Part shown: in pieces, positions 1-10,197 of the stretch
Position numbering within the stretch: the stretch's first letter is position 1
Layout: each line of letters opens with the position of its first letter
Made by a program: the position numbers and the translations under genes
Notes under the pieces: model-generated
What the model saw: only the letters and a program-made list of their open reading frames with translations
Told to the model about the DNA's origin: nothing
Databases searched by the model: none
Source: Thermodesulfobacteriales bacterium
GTDB taxonomy: Bacteria > Desulfobacterota > Thermodesulfobacteria > Thermodesulfobacteriales > Thermodesulfatatoraceae
Assembly: GCA_026986115.1 (NCBI GenBank)
Contig: JALSPG010000053.1
Coordinates: 1 to 46,052 of the forward strand
DNA: 46,052 nt
Reading direction: 5' to 3'

Positions 1-31
1 AGGCCTTAAGAAAAGGTGTTTACAAAGTTTT
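1..31 (+). repeat. Right-end fragment of the dispersed hairpin element (third copy, cut by the window edge)
   Basis: The first 21 bases match 3718-3738, the right arm of the complete element, with one mismatch, which is a transition. After a small indel the run CAAAG of the inverted end also matches. The hairpin and left end would lie off the window. It sits downstream of the minus-strand comB operon in the same absolute orientation as the 3620-3749 copy. The right inverted end is degenerate here. Beyond base 31 similarity stops; 32-74 holds only a weak 6-bp inverted repeat and no gene. Confidence 0.6.
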
Positions 32-74
32 CCAGAAAATGTTTGGAAAGAATAGATTAGCGACTTGCAAAGTC

Positions 75-527
75 TCATTTAATTATTTCTTGGGCTTGGA
101 GATAGATTTTTAGAGCAAATTTGAGGAGATTTTCCCATATAAAATTGGTCTTGCTTATGATTTCTTTTAAGCTTTCTCCTGAAGGATTCTGTTTATTGAT
201 TTCTATTTTCCATTTTTGTTGTAAGATTTTGAGTTCTTTTTGAGTTTTAAGCATTTGTTTTTCAAGGCTTTTGACTAAACTTTCTAAGGAACTTTTTTCT
301 ATTTCAGAAAGGCCCAAATTTTCTGCTCGAGCTATATAAGAACGTAACTTTTTTAATATTTCTAATACTAATTCTCGTTGATCTAAATAAGTTATATCTC
401 TTTTATACCAAACTTTAAGTTTGAGATGCGAAGTTTTGTGAGGAAAATATCTAGACTTGGGATAATATCCATAGGAATTGTGGAAAATAAGAATAATTAA
501 TGCTGAAATTATGAGAGCTCTTTTCAT
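75..527 (-). CDS. Secreted helical protein of unknown function
   Basis: I do not recognise the family. The 150-residue product begins with a basic residue and a hydrophobic stretch (about 3-20) typical of a Sec signal peptide. A tyrosine/lysine-rich linker follows. From about residue 50 to the end it is strongly helical and charged, with coiled-coil-like spacing of Leu/Ile. There are no cysteines and no recognisable catalytic motif. The size and helical build are reminiscent of small periplasmic helical proteins such as the Spy/CpxP type, but no signature motif is visible, so this is only a resemblance. It is the last gene of a minus-strand operon, and its start overlaps the comB stop by 4 nt (ATGA), implying translational coupling. 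Base composition is A/T-rich, like the rest of this operon. Confidence 0.6.
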   Translation of the reverse strand: MKRALIISALIILIFHNSYGYYPKSRYFPHKTSHLKLKVWYKRDITYLDQRELVLEILKKLRSYIARAENLGLSEIEKSSLESLVKSLEKQMLKTQKELKILQQKWKIEINKQNPSGESLKEIISKTNFIWENLLKFALKIYLQAQEIIK

Positions 528-1219
528 TCTTTATCTACTCCTTTTAAAGCTACAAATCCCTCTGGGGTTAGAATGGGAACAACTTTATAAACGTTTTCTT
601 GGGCACAAAATGCGACATCTTCTTTGTATCCTAATTTAACGAGTTTTTTTGCGTGATGAGAGGTGAAAATTTCTTTAGAAACATCTTCTATAGAAGCAGC
701 ATATTTTCGGGCTATTATTGCGGCATCGTTTTGAGAGATATATTCTTCTAAAGAAAGAGCCACTTTTCCAGCAAAAAGAAAATCTTCTAAGGATAGTTCT
801 CCTTCCGTTCCCGCACATAAGATAACTACTTCTTCAAATCTTCGTGCAAAAGATACTATGGATTTGAGATTGAGAAAACTACCGACGCAAATTGCTTTCG
901 CCTTTTTTATAAAAGCAAGGGCTTTAGTTCCATTAGTGGTGGTGAGTACTACTTTAGCGTGTGCCATTTTGTAAGCTTCTCGTGGACTATTACCTAAGTC
1001 AAATCCTTCTGGCGGAATTCCTCCTCTTTCTCCAGCTATAAGGAACCCCTTTTCACGATAGAGGAGAGCTTCATCTACCGAAGCTAGAGGTTTGATTACT
1101 TGGGCATCTTCTGCTAGAGCAGCTACTATTGTGGAGGTAGCTCTTAAAATATCTACCAAAATTACGAGTCCTTCGGTTTCCAAAGGAGATGGAAGAGGAT
1201 AAACTTTAATAATTTTCAT
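524..1219 (-). CDS. comB: ComB-family 2-phosphosulfolactate phosphatase
   Basis: ComB hydrolyses 2-phosphosulfolactate to sulfolactate and phosphate, a step of coenzyme M synthesis in methanogens; homologues also occur in bacteria that lack coenzyme M. The 231-residue length fits the family. Characteristic blocks are visible: D-x-x-R-A-T-S-T at 23-30, GERGG at 63-67, FDLGNSP at 73-79, TTTNGTKA at 93-100 and a CAGTEG block near 135. An SD-like GAGG precedes the ATG. The start lies 14 nt inside the end of cobD, and the stop overlaps the next gene by 4 nt. The family call is firm. The substrate in this organism is uncertain, because no other sulfolactate or coenzyme M gene lies in the window. 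Confidence 0.88.
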   Translation of the reverse strand: MKIIKVYPLPSPLETEGLVILVDILRATSTIVAALAEDAQVIKPLASVDEALLYREKGFLIAGERGGIPPEGFDLGNSPREAYKMAHAKVVLTTTNGTKALAFIKKAKAICVGSFLNLKSIVSFARRFEEVVILCAGTEGELSLEDFLFAGKVALSLEEYISQNDAAIIARKYAASIEDVSKEIFTSHHAKKLVKLGYKEDVAFCAQENVYKVVPILTPEGFVALKGVDKE

Positions 1220-2273
1220 TGAAAACCTCTTTTAATGCTTTACAAAAATAATCGTTCTCTTCTCTAGAACGTAAAGCAAAACGTAAGAAGTAAGGATTTA
1301 AACCGTAAATATTAGAAGCATCTCTGGTTAAGATATGATGCTGATATAGTAAAGCTTTCCAAAGAGAATGGACTTTGTGAGGAAATTTTAATAGGAAAAA
1401 ATGAGTTCTACTGGGAAAAATTTTTAAAGGCAAGTCTTTTAAAATTTTCAAAATTCTTTTTCTTTCATCTTTAACAAATTCTCTAACTTTTATAATATAA
1501 TCTTTCTGATCTAAAAGCCAATTCCCTGCTACTTGGGCTAATCTGTTAACATTCCAAGGCAAAAATAAACTCCAAAGAAATTCAGAAAGTTTTTGGCTTG
1601 CTATTGCAAAACCTAATCGCAATCCTGGAATACGATAAATCTTGGAAAAAGAACGGAGAATTATTGTATTCTCTGGAGGTTTTCCTAAGTCTAAAAGAGA
1701 AGCTCTTTCTTCTACAAAATCACTGTAAGATTCGTCTATGATGAAAAAGACATCGGGGAAATTAAAAATGATCTCTTGCAATTTTTGTGGAGGGATAAGA
1801 GCTCCTGTAGGGTTATTGGGGTTACAAATAAAGACTAAATCTTTCTTTTGCAATCTATTGGTAAGATCTTCAAGGGGAGGAGAAAACAAAGTTTCTTCCT
1901 CTGCTAGAATAAATATAGGTCTTATTCCTAATTGTTTGGCAGCATCAGCATAATCACTATAAGTAGGGCCCAAAATTATAACCCTCTTAGGGTTTAGGAT
2001 TTTTGGGATCCCAAAGATCCATTCGGTGGTGCCAGAAGAAGGGAGAATCTGGTCTTGATGAAGGCTGTAAATTTGGGCTAACTTTTCTCTTAAGGTAAAG
2101 CTATCAACCTCGGGAAGGTTTTCGATTTCGGCAAGATGAGCTTTTAGCAAATCATAAAGGCCTTGAGGTGGAGGAAGAGGAGAGACATTGCTGCTATGAT
2201 CTTTAATTTCTGAAGGGTTAAGACCTAATTTGCGGGCGAGATGATATATTTCTCCACCGTGCCCGCGAAGCAT
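1206..2273 (-). CDS. cobD: CobD-like threonine-phosphate decarboxylase (PLP aminotransferase fold I)
   Basis: CobD decarboxylates L-threonine O-3-phosphate to (R)-1-amino-2-propanol phosphate, the linker of the cobalamin nucleotide loop. The 355-residue protein is HisC-like. It opens with the HGG motif typical of CobD (residues 5-7), then has NPNNPTG at 151-157, the PLP-contacting Asp180, and the Schiff-base lysine Lys211 in SFSK. An arginine-rich C-terminal segment fits carboxylate or phosphate binding. A GGAG lies 8 nt before the ATG, which abuts the stop of the upstream formyltransferase (TAAATG). HisC is the main alternative; the HGG start and the presence of cobQ in this window favour CobD. 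Confidence 0.8.
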   Translation of the reverse strand: MLRGHGGEIYHLARKLGLNPSEIKDHSSNVSPLPPPQGLYDLLKAHLAEIENLPEVDSFTLREKLAQIYSLHQDQILPSSGTTEWIFGIPKILNPKRVIILGPTYSDYADAAKQLGIRPIFILAEEETLFSPPLEDLTNRLQKKDLVFICNPNNPTGALIPPQKLQEIIFNFPDVFFIIDESYSDFVEERASLLDLGKPPENTIILRSFSKIYRIPGLRLGFAIASQKLSEFLWSLFLPWNVNRLAQVAGNWLLDQKDYIIKVREFVKDERKRILKILKDLPLKIFPSRTHFFLLKFPHKVHSLWKALLYQHHILTRDASNIYGLNPYFLRFALRSREENDYFCKALKEVFNENY

Positions 2274-3095
2274 TTACCATTCTCCAGTTTTTAAATAATT
2301 TTCGATAGAAGCAGTAAGATCGTAAGGACCAGAAAGAGGATTCCCGAAAGCATCGCAAAGGGTCTTTTCTTTGAGTTTAATATTTTTCTCCGCAAAAGCC
2401 TTAATAGTATAAACAATAAGAGGTAACTCTCTTTTTACTCCTTCCTCTCTAATAAGTGCAAAAAGTGGCTCGTTTTCTCCTTCTTCTTGTATTATTGCTT
2501 GAAGTCCTTTTTGATTTTTTTTCTGAAGGAATTTTTCCCAAAGAGGATCAAATTTTTTCCCCCGGATAGGGAAACGACAAAAGGTTACTGCTGGCCCTCG
2601 ATCAAGTTCTGGAGTTACCAAATGCATCATCACTCCTGTTTCATCTGCCTCTTGTTCTAAAAGTTGCCAGATTACTTCTTGCCAGGTTCCTTGAGGACCT
2701 CCGGGAAGGGCAGGGTGCAAATTTATCATGGGGAGTTTTTCGCAAAGATCTGCAGAAACAACCCACATATATCCTGCTAATACTACTAGATCTGAAGGTT
2801 TGTCTTTTAAAAGTTCGTAAACAGCTTGGTGATATTTGCGGCGCCAAATTTCTCGCTCTTTAATCCGTAATTCTGGAGCAAATTTTTTGGCAGAAAGATA
2901 AAGGACAGGAATATTTAATTCGTTACAAAGATACAAAAACTTATCACTCTCGGGACTCTCTCCCGGCTCTCGAGATAAAAAGACGTATGTAATGTGGGCA
3001 GGGATAAAACCCTCTTTAATCCTTTCCCAAACGACCCTAAGTAAATCTCGGGCTGCTTTGTCTCTGCCTGTAGAAAACCAACCTAAAGAAAACAT
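2274..3095 (-). CDS. PurN-like formyltransferase-fold protein
   Basis: The protein has the formyltransferase N-terminal fold. A VVLAGYMW-type strand is followed by INLHPALPGG, which carries the Asn and His of the catalytic triad. Further on, a D-R-G-P block supplies the Asp, as in phosphoribosylglycinamide formyltransferase. At 273 residues it is about 60 longer than typical PurN; the extra part is C-terminal, and the usual G-S/T-N-x-Q glycine loop is replaced by GWFSTGRDKAA. It is either a divergent purN or a related transferase with a different acceptor. I chose the ATG at 3095 over a TTG at 3116 because GGAG lies 11 nt before it and the predicted transcript starts near 3112. It is the first gene of the cobD-comB operon. 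Confidence 0.65.
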   Translation of the reverse strand: MFSLGWFSTGRDKAARDLLRVVWERIKEGFIPAHITYVFLSREPGESPESDKFLYLCNELNIPVLYLSAKKFAPELRIKEREIWRRKYHQAVYELLKDKPSDLVVLAGYMWVVSADLCEKLPMINLHPALPGGPQGTWQEVIWQLLEQEADETGVMMHLVTPELDRGPAVTFCRFPIRGKKFDPLWEKFLQKKNQKGLQAIIQEEGENEPLFALIREEGVKRELPLIVYTIKAFAEKNIKLKEKTLCDAFGNPLSGPYDLTASIENYLKTGEW

Positions 3096-3119
3096 AATTT
3101 CTATTTCTCCTTTCAATAC

Positions 3120-3148
3120 ATCATAAAAAGACCGTCCTTATTCAGCAA
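3120..3148 (-). promoter_or_regulatory. Sigma70-type promoter of the purN-like/cobD/comB operon
   Basis: On the minus strand TTGCTG (3148-3143) and TATGAT (3125-3120) are separated by exactly 17 nt. The predicted transcript starts near 3112, leaving a leader of about 17 nt before the ATG at 3095, too short to hold a riboswitch. Confidence 0.6.
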
Positions 3149-3159
3149 CAAATTTTTTA

Positions 3160-3196
3160 TTGCCATTTTTAAAAATTTTGGATAAAAAAGATCCAA
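3160..3196 (+). promoter_or_regulatory. rrf2 promoter with an overlapping palindromic operator candidate
   Basis: TTGCCA (3160-3165) and TAAAAA (3183-3188) are 17 nt apart and point into rrf2. A perfect inverted repeat, TTGGAT (3178-3183), 7 nt, ATCCAA (3191-3196), is centred on the -10 box. A repressor bound there would block polymerase, so autoregulation by the adjacent Rrf2 protein is the simplest reading. The half-site ATCCAA recurs at 3760-3765, touching the cydA ribosome binding site; that could be chance. Confidence 0.5.
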
Positions 3197-3220
3197 TTAG
3201 ACCTTAAATGAGGAAAAGTT

Positions 3221-3664
3221 ATGAAGATAAATCGTGCTACGGATTATGGAGTGCGATTAATGGTTTATTTAGCCACTGAAGGGGGGAAAACCGTCCCCAG
3301 AGCGGAGGTATCTTCTGCCATGGATATCCCTTCAGAATTTTTGGCCAAGATTGCCCAACACTTAGCTCGGGCAGGACTTTTAGAGATTAAACAAGGTCGA
3401 ATGGGGGGATATCGTCTCAAGCGTTCTCCAGAAGAAATAACACTTTTAGAGATTGTAGAAGCTTTGGAAGGAGAAATTTTTCTCAATATCTGTGTAGGAG
3501 ATCCTAAAGCTTGCCGATTTAGTTCTACATGTAAGGTACATCTTGTATGGAAAGCAGCAAGAGAGGGGTTGCGAGATTTATTAGGCAGTATTCGCCTAAC
3601 AAATCTTATTATTAAAGAAAGACCTTTGCAAAATAGCCAAGAGCGATGTTGCAAGTACAACTAG
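3221..3664 (+). CDS. Rrf2-family Fe-S cluster transcriptional regulator
   Basis: This is a 147-residue winged-helix regulator of the Rrf2/IscR/NsrR family, starting with the typical MKI-x-R-A-T-DYG-x-R block. The GRMGGYRL wing is at about 59-66. Cys91, Cys98 and Cys104 match the three cluster-ligating cysteines of the family, so it probably senses redox state, O2, NO or cluster supply. GAGGAAAAG precedes the ATG. Its position directly before cydAB suggests control of the bd oxidase. The last 14 codons (RPLQNSQERCCKYN) and the stop lie inside the repeat element at 3620-3749, so the natural C-terminus has been replaced or extended, adding two cysteines (a CC pair) that are not part of the family core. 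Confidence 0.88.
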   Translation: MKINRATDYGVRLMVYLATEGGKTVPRAEVSSAMDIPSEFLAKIAQHLARAGLLEIKQGRMGGYRLKRSPEEITLLEIVEALEGEIFLNICVGDPKACRFSSTCKVHLVWKAAREGLRDLLGSIRLTNLIIKERPLQNSQERCCKYN

Positions 3665-3749
3665 AGGGGGATCCGTTCCCATTTTTCGGAACGAAAAATG
3701 GGAACGGATCCTTGATTAGGCCTTAAGAAAAGATGTTTTGCAAAGGTCT
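3620..3749 (+). repeat. Complete MITE-like hairpin element, 130 bp
   Basis: The ends are perfect 14-bp inverted repeats: AGACCTTTGCAAAA at 3620-3633 and its complement at 3736-3749. Inside is a perfect 20-bp hairpin, arms 3669-3688 and 3692-3711, with a 3-nt GAA loop. The left arm (3620-3668) is shared with the copy at 41141-41234, and the right arm (3718-3738) with the fragment at 1-31. AAAGA occurs at 3614-3618 and 3751-3755 and could be a target duplication one base off each end, but in A/T-rich DNA this is weak. There is no ORF of its own; it supplies the end of rrf2 and separates it from cydA. The hairpin may attenuate transcription into cydAB. Confidence 0.75.
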
Positions 3750-3780
3750 CAAAGAGTAAATCCAAGGAGGAGGTGGGTTG

Positions 3781-5130
3781 ATGTTTGATGTAGTTTTACT
3801 TTCACGACTCCAATTCGCAGTGGCCTCTATGTTTCATTTTCTTTTTGTCCCCTTGACTTTGGGGCTTTCTGTTTTGACAGCCATTTTCGAAACCCTCTAT
3901 GTAAAGACTGGAGACGAAGATTACAAGCGAGCAGCAAAGTTCTGGGGCAAACTTTTTCTTATTAATTTCGCTTTAGGGGTGGTTACTGGTATAACTCTCG
4001 AATTTCAGTTCGGTACGAACTGGTCTCGCTATTCCATGTATGTGGGTGATATTTTTGGTTCTTTACTTGCTATTGAAGCTACTTTAGCTTTCTTTTTGGA
4101 ATCTACTTTTATTGCAGTTTGGCATTTTGGTTGGGATCGCCTTTCACCAAAGCTTCATGCCCTTTCTATCTGGTTGGTAGCTATCGCTTCTAACGTTTCT
4201 GCACTGTGGATTCTTTTGGCCAATGGTTGGATGCAACATCCTGTCGGTTATACCATCAGGAACGGACGTGCAGAGCTTGAGAGTTTTCGGGCAGTGGTGA
4301 CTAATTCCTTTGGTTGGATGGAATTTATCCATACAGTTTCAGGGGCCTACATTTTGGCAGGATTTTTTGTTTTAGGGATTTCGGCTTGGCATCTTTTACG
4401 GAAAAACGAAACAGTTTTTTTTAAAAAATGTTTTCGGGTAGCAGCTACGTGGACTCTTATCTTTGCCCTTTTTGAGGTTTTTAACGGGCATCTGCATGGA
4501 AGTGAAGTTGCCAAAGCACAACCTACCAAGTTGGCGGCTATGGAATCTCTTTGGGAAACCAAAAATGGAGCCCCAATGTATCTCTTTATAGTGCCTGACG
4601 AAGAAAATGAACGTAACAAGATAGAACTTTTTCCTATACCAGGGATGCTTAGTCTCCTTGCTTACCACAATCCTTCTGCTACAGTGAAAGGACTCAAGGA
4701 ATGGTCTGAGGAAGAGCGCCCTCCTGTTACACCAACTTTTTGGTCTTTTAGATTGATGGTAGGACTTGGTTTTCTATTTGCAGCTCTAAGTATTTGGGTC
4801 TTTTTAAAACGTCACGAAATTGAAAAAAACCATTTTCTCCTCAGAATTTTGCCTTGGATGATTCCGTTACCTTATCTCGCTTGTGAATTAGGCTGGATAG
4901 TAGCGGAGGTGGGACGCCAGCCTTGGATAGTTTATGGTTTGATGGAAACCAGTGCTGCGGTTTCTCCCCTTTCTCCCGTTCAGGTGGGAATTTCTCTTGC
5001 GGCCTTTATTTTGGTATATACCCTTTTGGGACTGGTAGATTTTTATCTTCTTTTCAAATATGCTCGTAAAGGCCCCGAGAAAATATCTCTCGCTCCCGTA
5101 TCTGCGGCAGGTTCTCCTGCCACTAATTAA
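3781..5130 (+). CDS. cydA: Cytochrome bd-type quinol oxidase subunit I
   Basis: CydA carries the haems and the quinol site of the bd oxidase, which reduces O2 to water in the inner membrane. The 449-residue protein has a haem-ligating His19, the paired Glu99 and Glu107 of the proton pathway, His184 and Met326 in positions matching the b558 ligands, and the signature GW-x-x-x-E-x-GRQPW at about 371-382. The Q-loop is of the short type. The start is the ATG at 3781, 3 nt after a TTG, behind a strong AGGAGGAGG. Next to an Rrf2 regulator and cydB, it most likely protects an anaerobe from oxygen. No cydX or cydDC is in the window. Confidence 0.96.
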   Translation: MFDVVLLSRLQFAVASMFHFLFVPLTLGLSVLTAIFETLYVKTGDEDYKRAAKFWGKLFLINFALGVVTGITLEFQFGTNWSRYSMYVGDIFGSLLAIEATLAFFLESTFIAVWHFGWDRLSPKLHALSIWLVAIASNVSALWILLANGWMQHPVGYTIRNGRAELESFRAVVTNSFGWMEFIHTVSGAYILAGFFVLGISAWHLLRKNETVFFKKCFRVAATWTLIFALFEVFNGHLHGSEVAKAQPTKLAAMESLWETKNGAPMYLFIVPDEENERNKIELFPIPGMLSLLAYHNPSATVKGLKEWSEEERPPVTPTFWSFRLMVGLGFLFAALSIWVFLKRHEIEKNHFLLRILPWMIPLPYLACELGWIVAEVGRQPWIVYGLMETSAAVSPLSPVQVGISLAAFILVYTLLGLVDFYLLFKYARKGPEKISLAPVSAAGSPATN

Positions 5131-5150
5131 GAGAGAAGGAGGGATTAAGA

Positions 5151-6188
5151 ATGGAACAAAATATTTTTCAGGTTATCTGGTTTATTCTCTGGGGAGTCCT
5201 TTGGGCCGTTTATTTTATGTTGGATGGTTTCGATTTTGGCCTGGGGATGCTTATGCCTTTTATTGCTAAAAATGATTCCGAAAGACGAATTATTTATAAT
5301 GCCGCAGGGCCATTTTGGGACGGAAATGAGGTTTGGCTTATTACCGCGGGAGGAGCTACTTTTGCAGCTTTTCCTAAGACTTACGCTATTATGTTTAGCG
5401 CTCTTTATACTCCTCTCCTTCTCATCCTCTTTGCTCTTATCCTCCGAGGAGTGGCATTTGAATTTCGAGGCAAAGAAGAAAGCCCTGTCTGGAAAATGGT
5501 TTGGGATATTTGTCTGGTGATAGGGAGCTTTCTTCCTGCTCTCCTTTTTGGAGTAGCTTTTGCTAATTTTTTCAAAGGTCTTCCTATAGATTGGCAAGGA
5601 ATTATGCATGGCAACACCTTAAGCCTTCTAAATCCTTACGGACTGCTTGGGGGCCTTCTTTTTGTGGTGATGTTTTTAGTCCACGGGGCTCTTTGGTTGG
5701 CGGTCAAAAGTAATGGTGTCCTTAAGTGGAGGGCTAAAGTTGTTGCCGAAAAATTTTGGGTCCTCGAGGTGTTATTGGCTTTGATATTTTTTATGGCTAC
5801 AGGTTTTCTTACAGACCTCTGGGCTAATTTCTTTCATTACAAGATCCTCTTGATTATTCCTGCTCTAGCGGTTTTAGGGCTTGTTGCCATACCGGGCTTT
5901 TTGGCTTCAGGTGCGTACTGGAAGGCTTGGTTTGCGTCTGCTCTTACCATTGTTTTCACTACTGCTTTCGGAGTTGCAGGGCTTTTTCCGAGACTAATTC
6001 CTTCTAGTTTAAATCCCTCTTGGAGCCTTACCATTTACAATTCCTCCTCAAGCCCTCTTACCCTTAAAATTATGACTGTGGTAGCCTTCATATTTGTTCC
6101 TGTGGTTATTCTTTATCAGGTTTGGACTTACAAGACCTTTTCTGAAAAGGTAAGACCTGAGTTTTTGGAAACTGAAGAAGCTTACTAA
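5151..6188 (+). CDS. cydB: Cytochrome bd-type quinol oxidase subunit II
   Basis: CydB is the structural partner of CydA. The 345-residue protein has about eight to nine membrane segments and the conserved early block W-x-x-YF-x-LDGFDFG-x-G (about 21-36), followed by GPFWDGNEVWL. It starts 20 nt after cydA behind AGAAGGAGGG, so the two are co-transcribed. It runs convergently into cobQ, with a short G/C-rich hairpin between them. Confidence 0.96.
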   Translation: MEQNIFQVIWFILWGVLWAVYFMLDGFDFGLGMLMPFIAKNDSERRIIYNAAGPFWDGNEVWLITAGGATFAAFPKTYAIMFSALYTPLLLILFALILRGVAFEFRGKEESPVWKMVWDICLVIGSFLPALLFGVAFANFFKGLPIDWQGIMHGNTLSLLNPYGLLGGLLFVVMFLVHGALWLAVKSNGVLKWRAKVVAEKFWVLEVLLALIFFMATGFLTDLWANFFHYKILLIIPALAVLGLVAIPGFLASGAYWKAWFASALTIVFTTAFGVAGLFPRLIPSSLNPSWSLTIYNSSSSPLTLKIMTVVAFIFVPVVILYQVWTYKTFSEKVRPEFLETEEAY

Positions 6189-6192
6189 AATT

Positions 6193-6212
6193 GGGGGGCC
6201 TAAGGGCTCCCC
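6193..6212. terminator. Shared hairpin between convergent cydB and cobQ
   Basis: GGGGGGCC (6193-6200) and GGCTCCCC (6205-6212) form an 8-bp stem with one G-T pair and a 4-nt loop. It lies just after the cydB stop and covers the last codons of cobQ. A run of T follows at about 6221 on the plus side and of T (plus-strand A, 6187-6190) on the minus side, so it could act in both directions. Confidence 0.5.
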
Positions 6213-7630
6213 TCTAAAGCTTTTTCTACTTGGAGATAAAAATTCTTAAAAGCGGCAATTTTTGAAAAACTTTCCAGTTTCTTTTGAAGATAACTTCTGA
6301 AAGATACCTTGTGACGGGGAGGAAAATTGAAATACTTGCGGGCGTAATTTAGAAATTGGTTCCGAAAATCGTCGTTATAAAAAATTCCGTGAAGATAAGT
6401 ACCGAAAACATTTCCTTCGGCAAAAGAAGTTACTTCCTTCCCCTTCCAGAAGCTTCTTCCATAACGGATCTCGAAGCCTTTAATTTTTCCTTTAAAAAAG
6501 GGAAAATCGAAAACTGCTTCCCGTGAAGTAGCAATTTTTTGGGAATAGAAAATAGTTTCATGAGGTAAAAGCCCCAAAGCCTTCTCTTGGCCTTGGTTTT
6601 CGATCCCTTCATCCCGGATACTTTTTCCTAAAAGCTGGAACCCTCCACACAGGCCAAAGATAATTTTTTCTTTAGCAAGTTTACAAATGACCTCGAAAAG
6701 CCCGCGTTTTTTTAAATATGCCAAAGAAAACAGGGTATTTTTGCTCCCCGGGAGGAAAATAATATGGGCTTGGTAGAGGGCGCAAGGATTGTCGGTGAGG
6801 ATAATTTCTACGTCTTTTTCGGCCTTAAAAGGATCAAAATCTAAATAATTAGATAAATGAGGATAATAAACTACTGCTATTTTTAATCCTTGAGAGGAAA
6901 ATGTCCCTCGAGGTAGCCCTAAAGAGGCGCTGTCTTCCTCGAAAATACTTTCTGGCAAATAAGGTAGGAGTCCGAGACAAGGTTTGCGGGTCTTTTTTTC
7001 GAGTATTTTTTTTCCTTCTTTAAACAGTTCCTCTGCTCCCCGAAATTTATTTATTACAAAACCACAAGAATATTCTTTAAGCTCGGGTACTAATTCATAA
7101 GTTCCCCATATTTGGGCAAAAATTCCTCCTCTATCGATATCTCCTACTAGAAGAAAAGGGATACCATATCGTTTTATAATTTCGTAATTGACAAAGTCAT
7201 CTTGGAGAAGATTGAGCTCTGCCAAAGACCCTGCTCCTTCAATAATGACAAGATCATTTTGGGCAGAGATTTCTTCAAAGATCTCGAAGACTTTTTCTTT
7301 ATAATAAGCCTTAAAACGACGAAATTCTGCTGAGGGCAGGATGCCTTCGCTTTTTCCCAAAAAGATTATTTCAGAAGAAAGATTTCCCATGGGTTTAAGA
7401 AGAAGGGGATTCATGCGGACTGTAGGCTTACGCCCTGCAGCCCAAGCTTGAAAGACTTGGGCATGGGCCATCTCTCCTTCTTCTGTAGCGAAGGCGTTAA
7501 GAGACATATTCTGGGCCTTAAAGGGGAAAACTTTAAGGCCCTGTTTGGCAAAATGGTGGGCAAGAAGAGCGGTTAATAAACTCTTGCCCACCGAAGACAT
7601 AGTACCTAAGACGGCCAAAGTTTTGGCCAT
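6200..7630 (-). CDS. cobQ: Cobyric acid synthase (adenosylcobyric acid amidotransferase)
   Basis: CobQ amidates four side chains of adenosylcobyrinic acid a,c-diamide using glutamine and ATP. The 476-residue protein begins with the GTMSSVGKS-type nucleotide loop and the QNMS block (about 40-43) diagnostic of CobQ. The glutaminase half has the LCGGFQ nucleophile segment and a late TYLHG histidine segment. The start is the ATG at 7630, one codon after a TTG, and 5 nt from the yajC stop. It is the last gene of the long minus-strand run. Together with cobD it indicates corrinoid synthesis, although the genes are not clustered. Confidence 0.94.
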   Translation of the reverse strand: MAKTLAVLGTMSSVGKSLLTALLAHHFAKQGLKVFPFKAQNMSLNAFATEEGEMAHAQVFQAWAAGRKPTVRMNPLLLKPMGNLSSEIIFLGKSEGILPSAEFRRFKAYYKEKVFEIFEEISAQNDLVIIEGAGSLAELNLLQDDFVNYEIIKRYGIPFLLVGDIDRGGIFAQIWGTYELVPELKEYSCGFVINKFRGAEELFKEGKKILEKKTRKPCLGLLPYLPESIFEEDSASLGLPRGTFSSQGLKIAVVYYPHLSNYLDFDPFKAEKDVEIILTDNPCALYQAHIIFLPGSKNTLFSLAYLKKRGLFEVICKLAKEKIIFGLCGGFQLLGKSIRDEGIENQGQEKALGLLPHETIFYSQKIATSREAVFDFPFFKGKIKGFEIRYGRSFWKGKEVTSFAEGNVFGTYLHGIFYNDDFRNQFLNYARKYFNFPPRHKVSFRSYLQKKLESFSKIAAFKNFYLQVEKALEGSP

Positions 7631-7635
7631 CAACG

Positions 7636-10171
<2,536 letters not shown>

Positions 10172-10197
<26 letters not shown>

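Noticed and set aside
3096-3220. Cobalamin riboswitch before the cobD operon
   Set aside because: The predicted leader is only about 17 nt and the intergenic region has none of the conserved B12-box sequence that I can see. cobQ has no leader at all.
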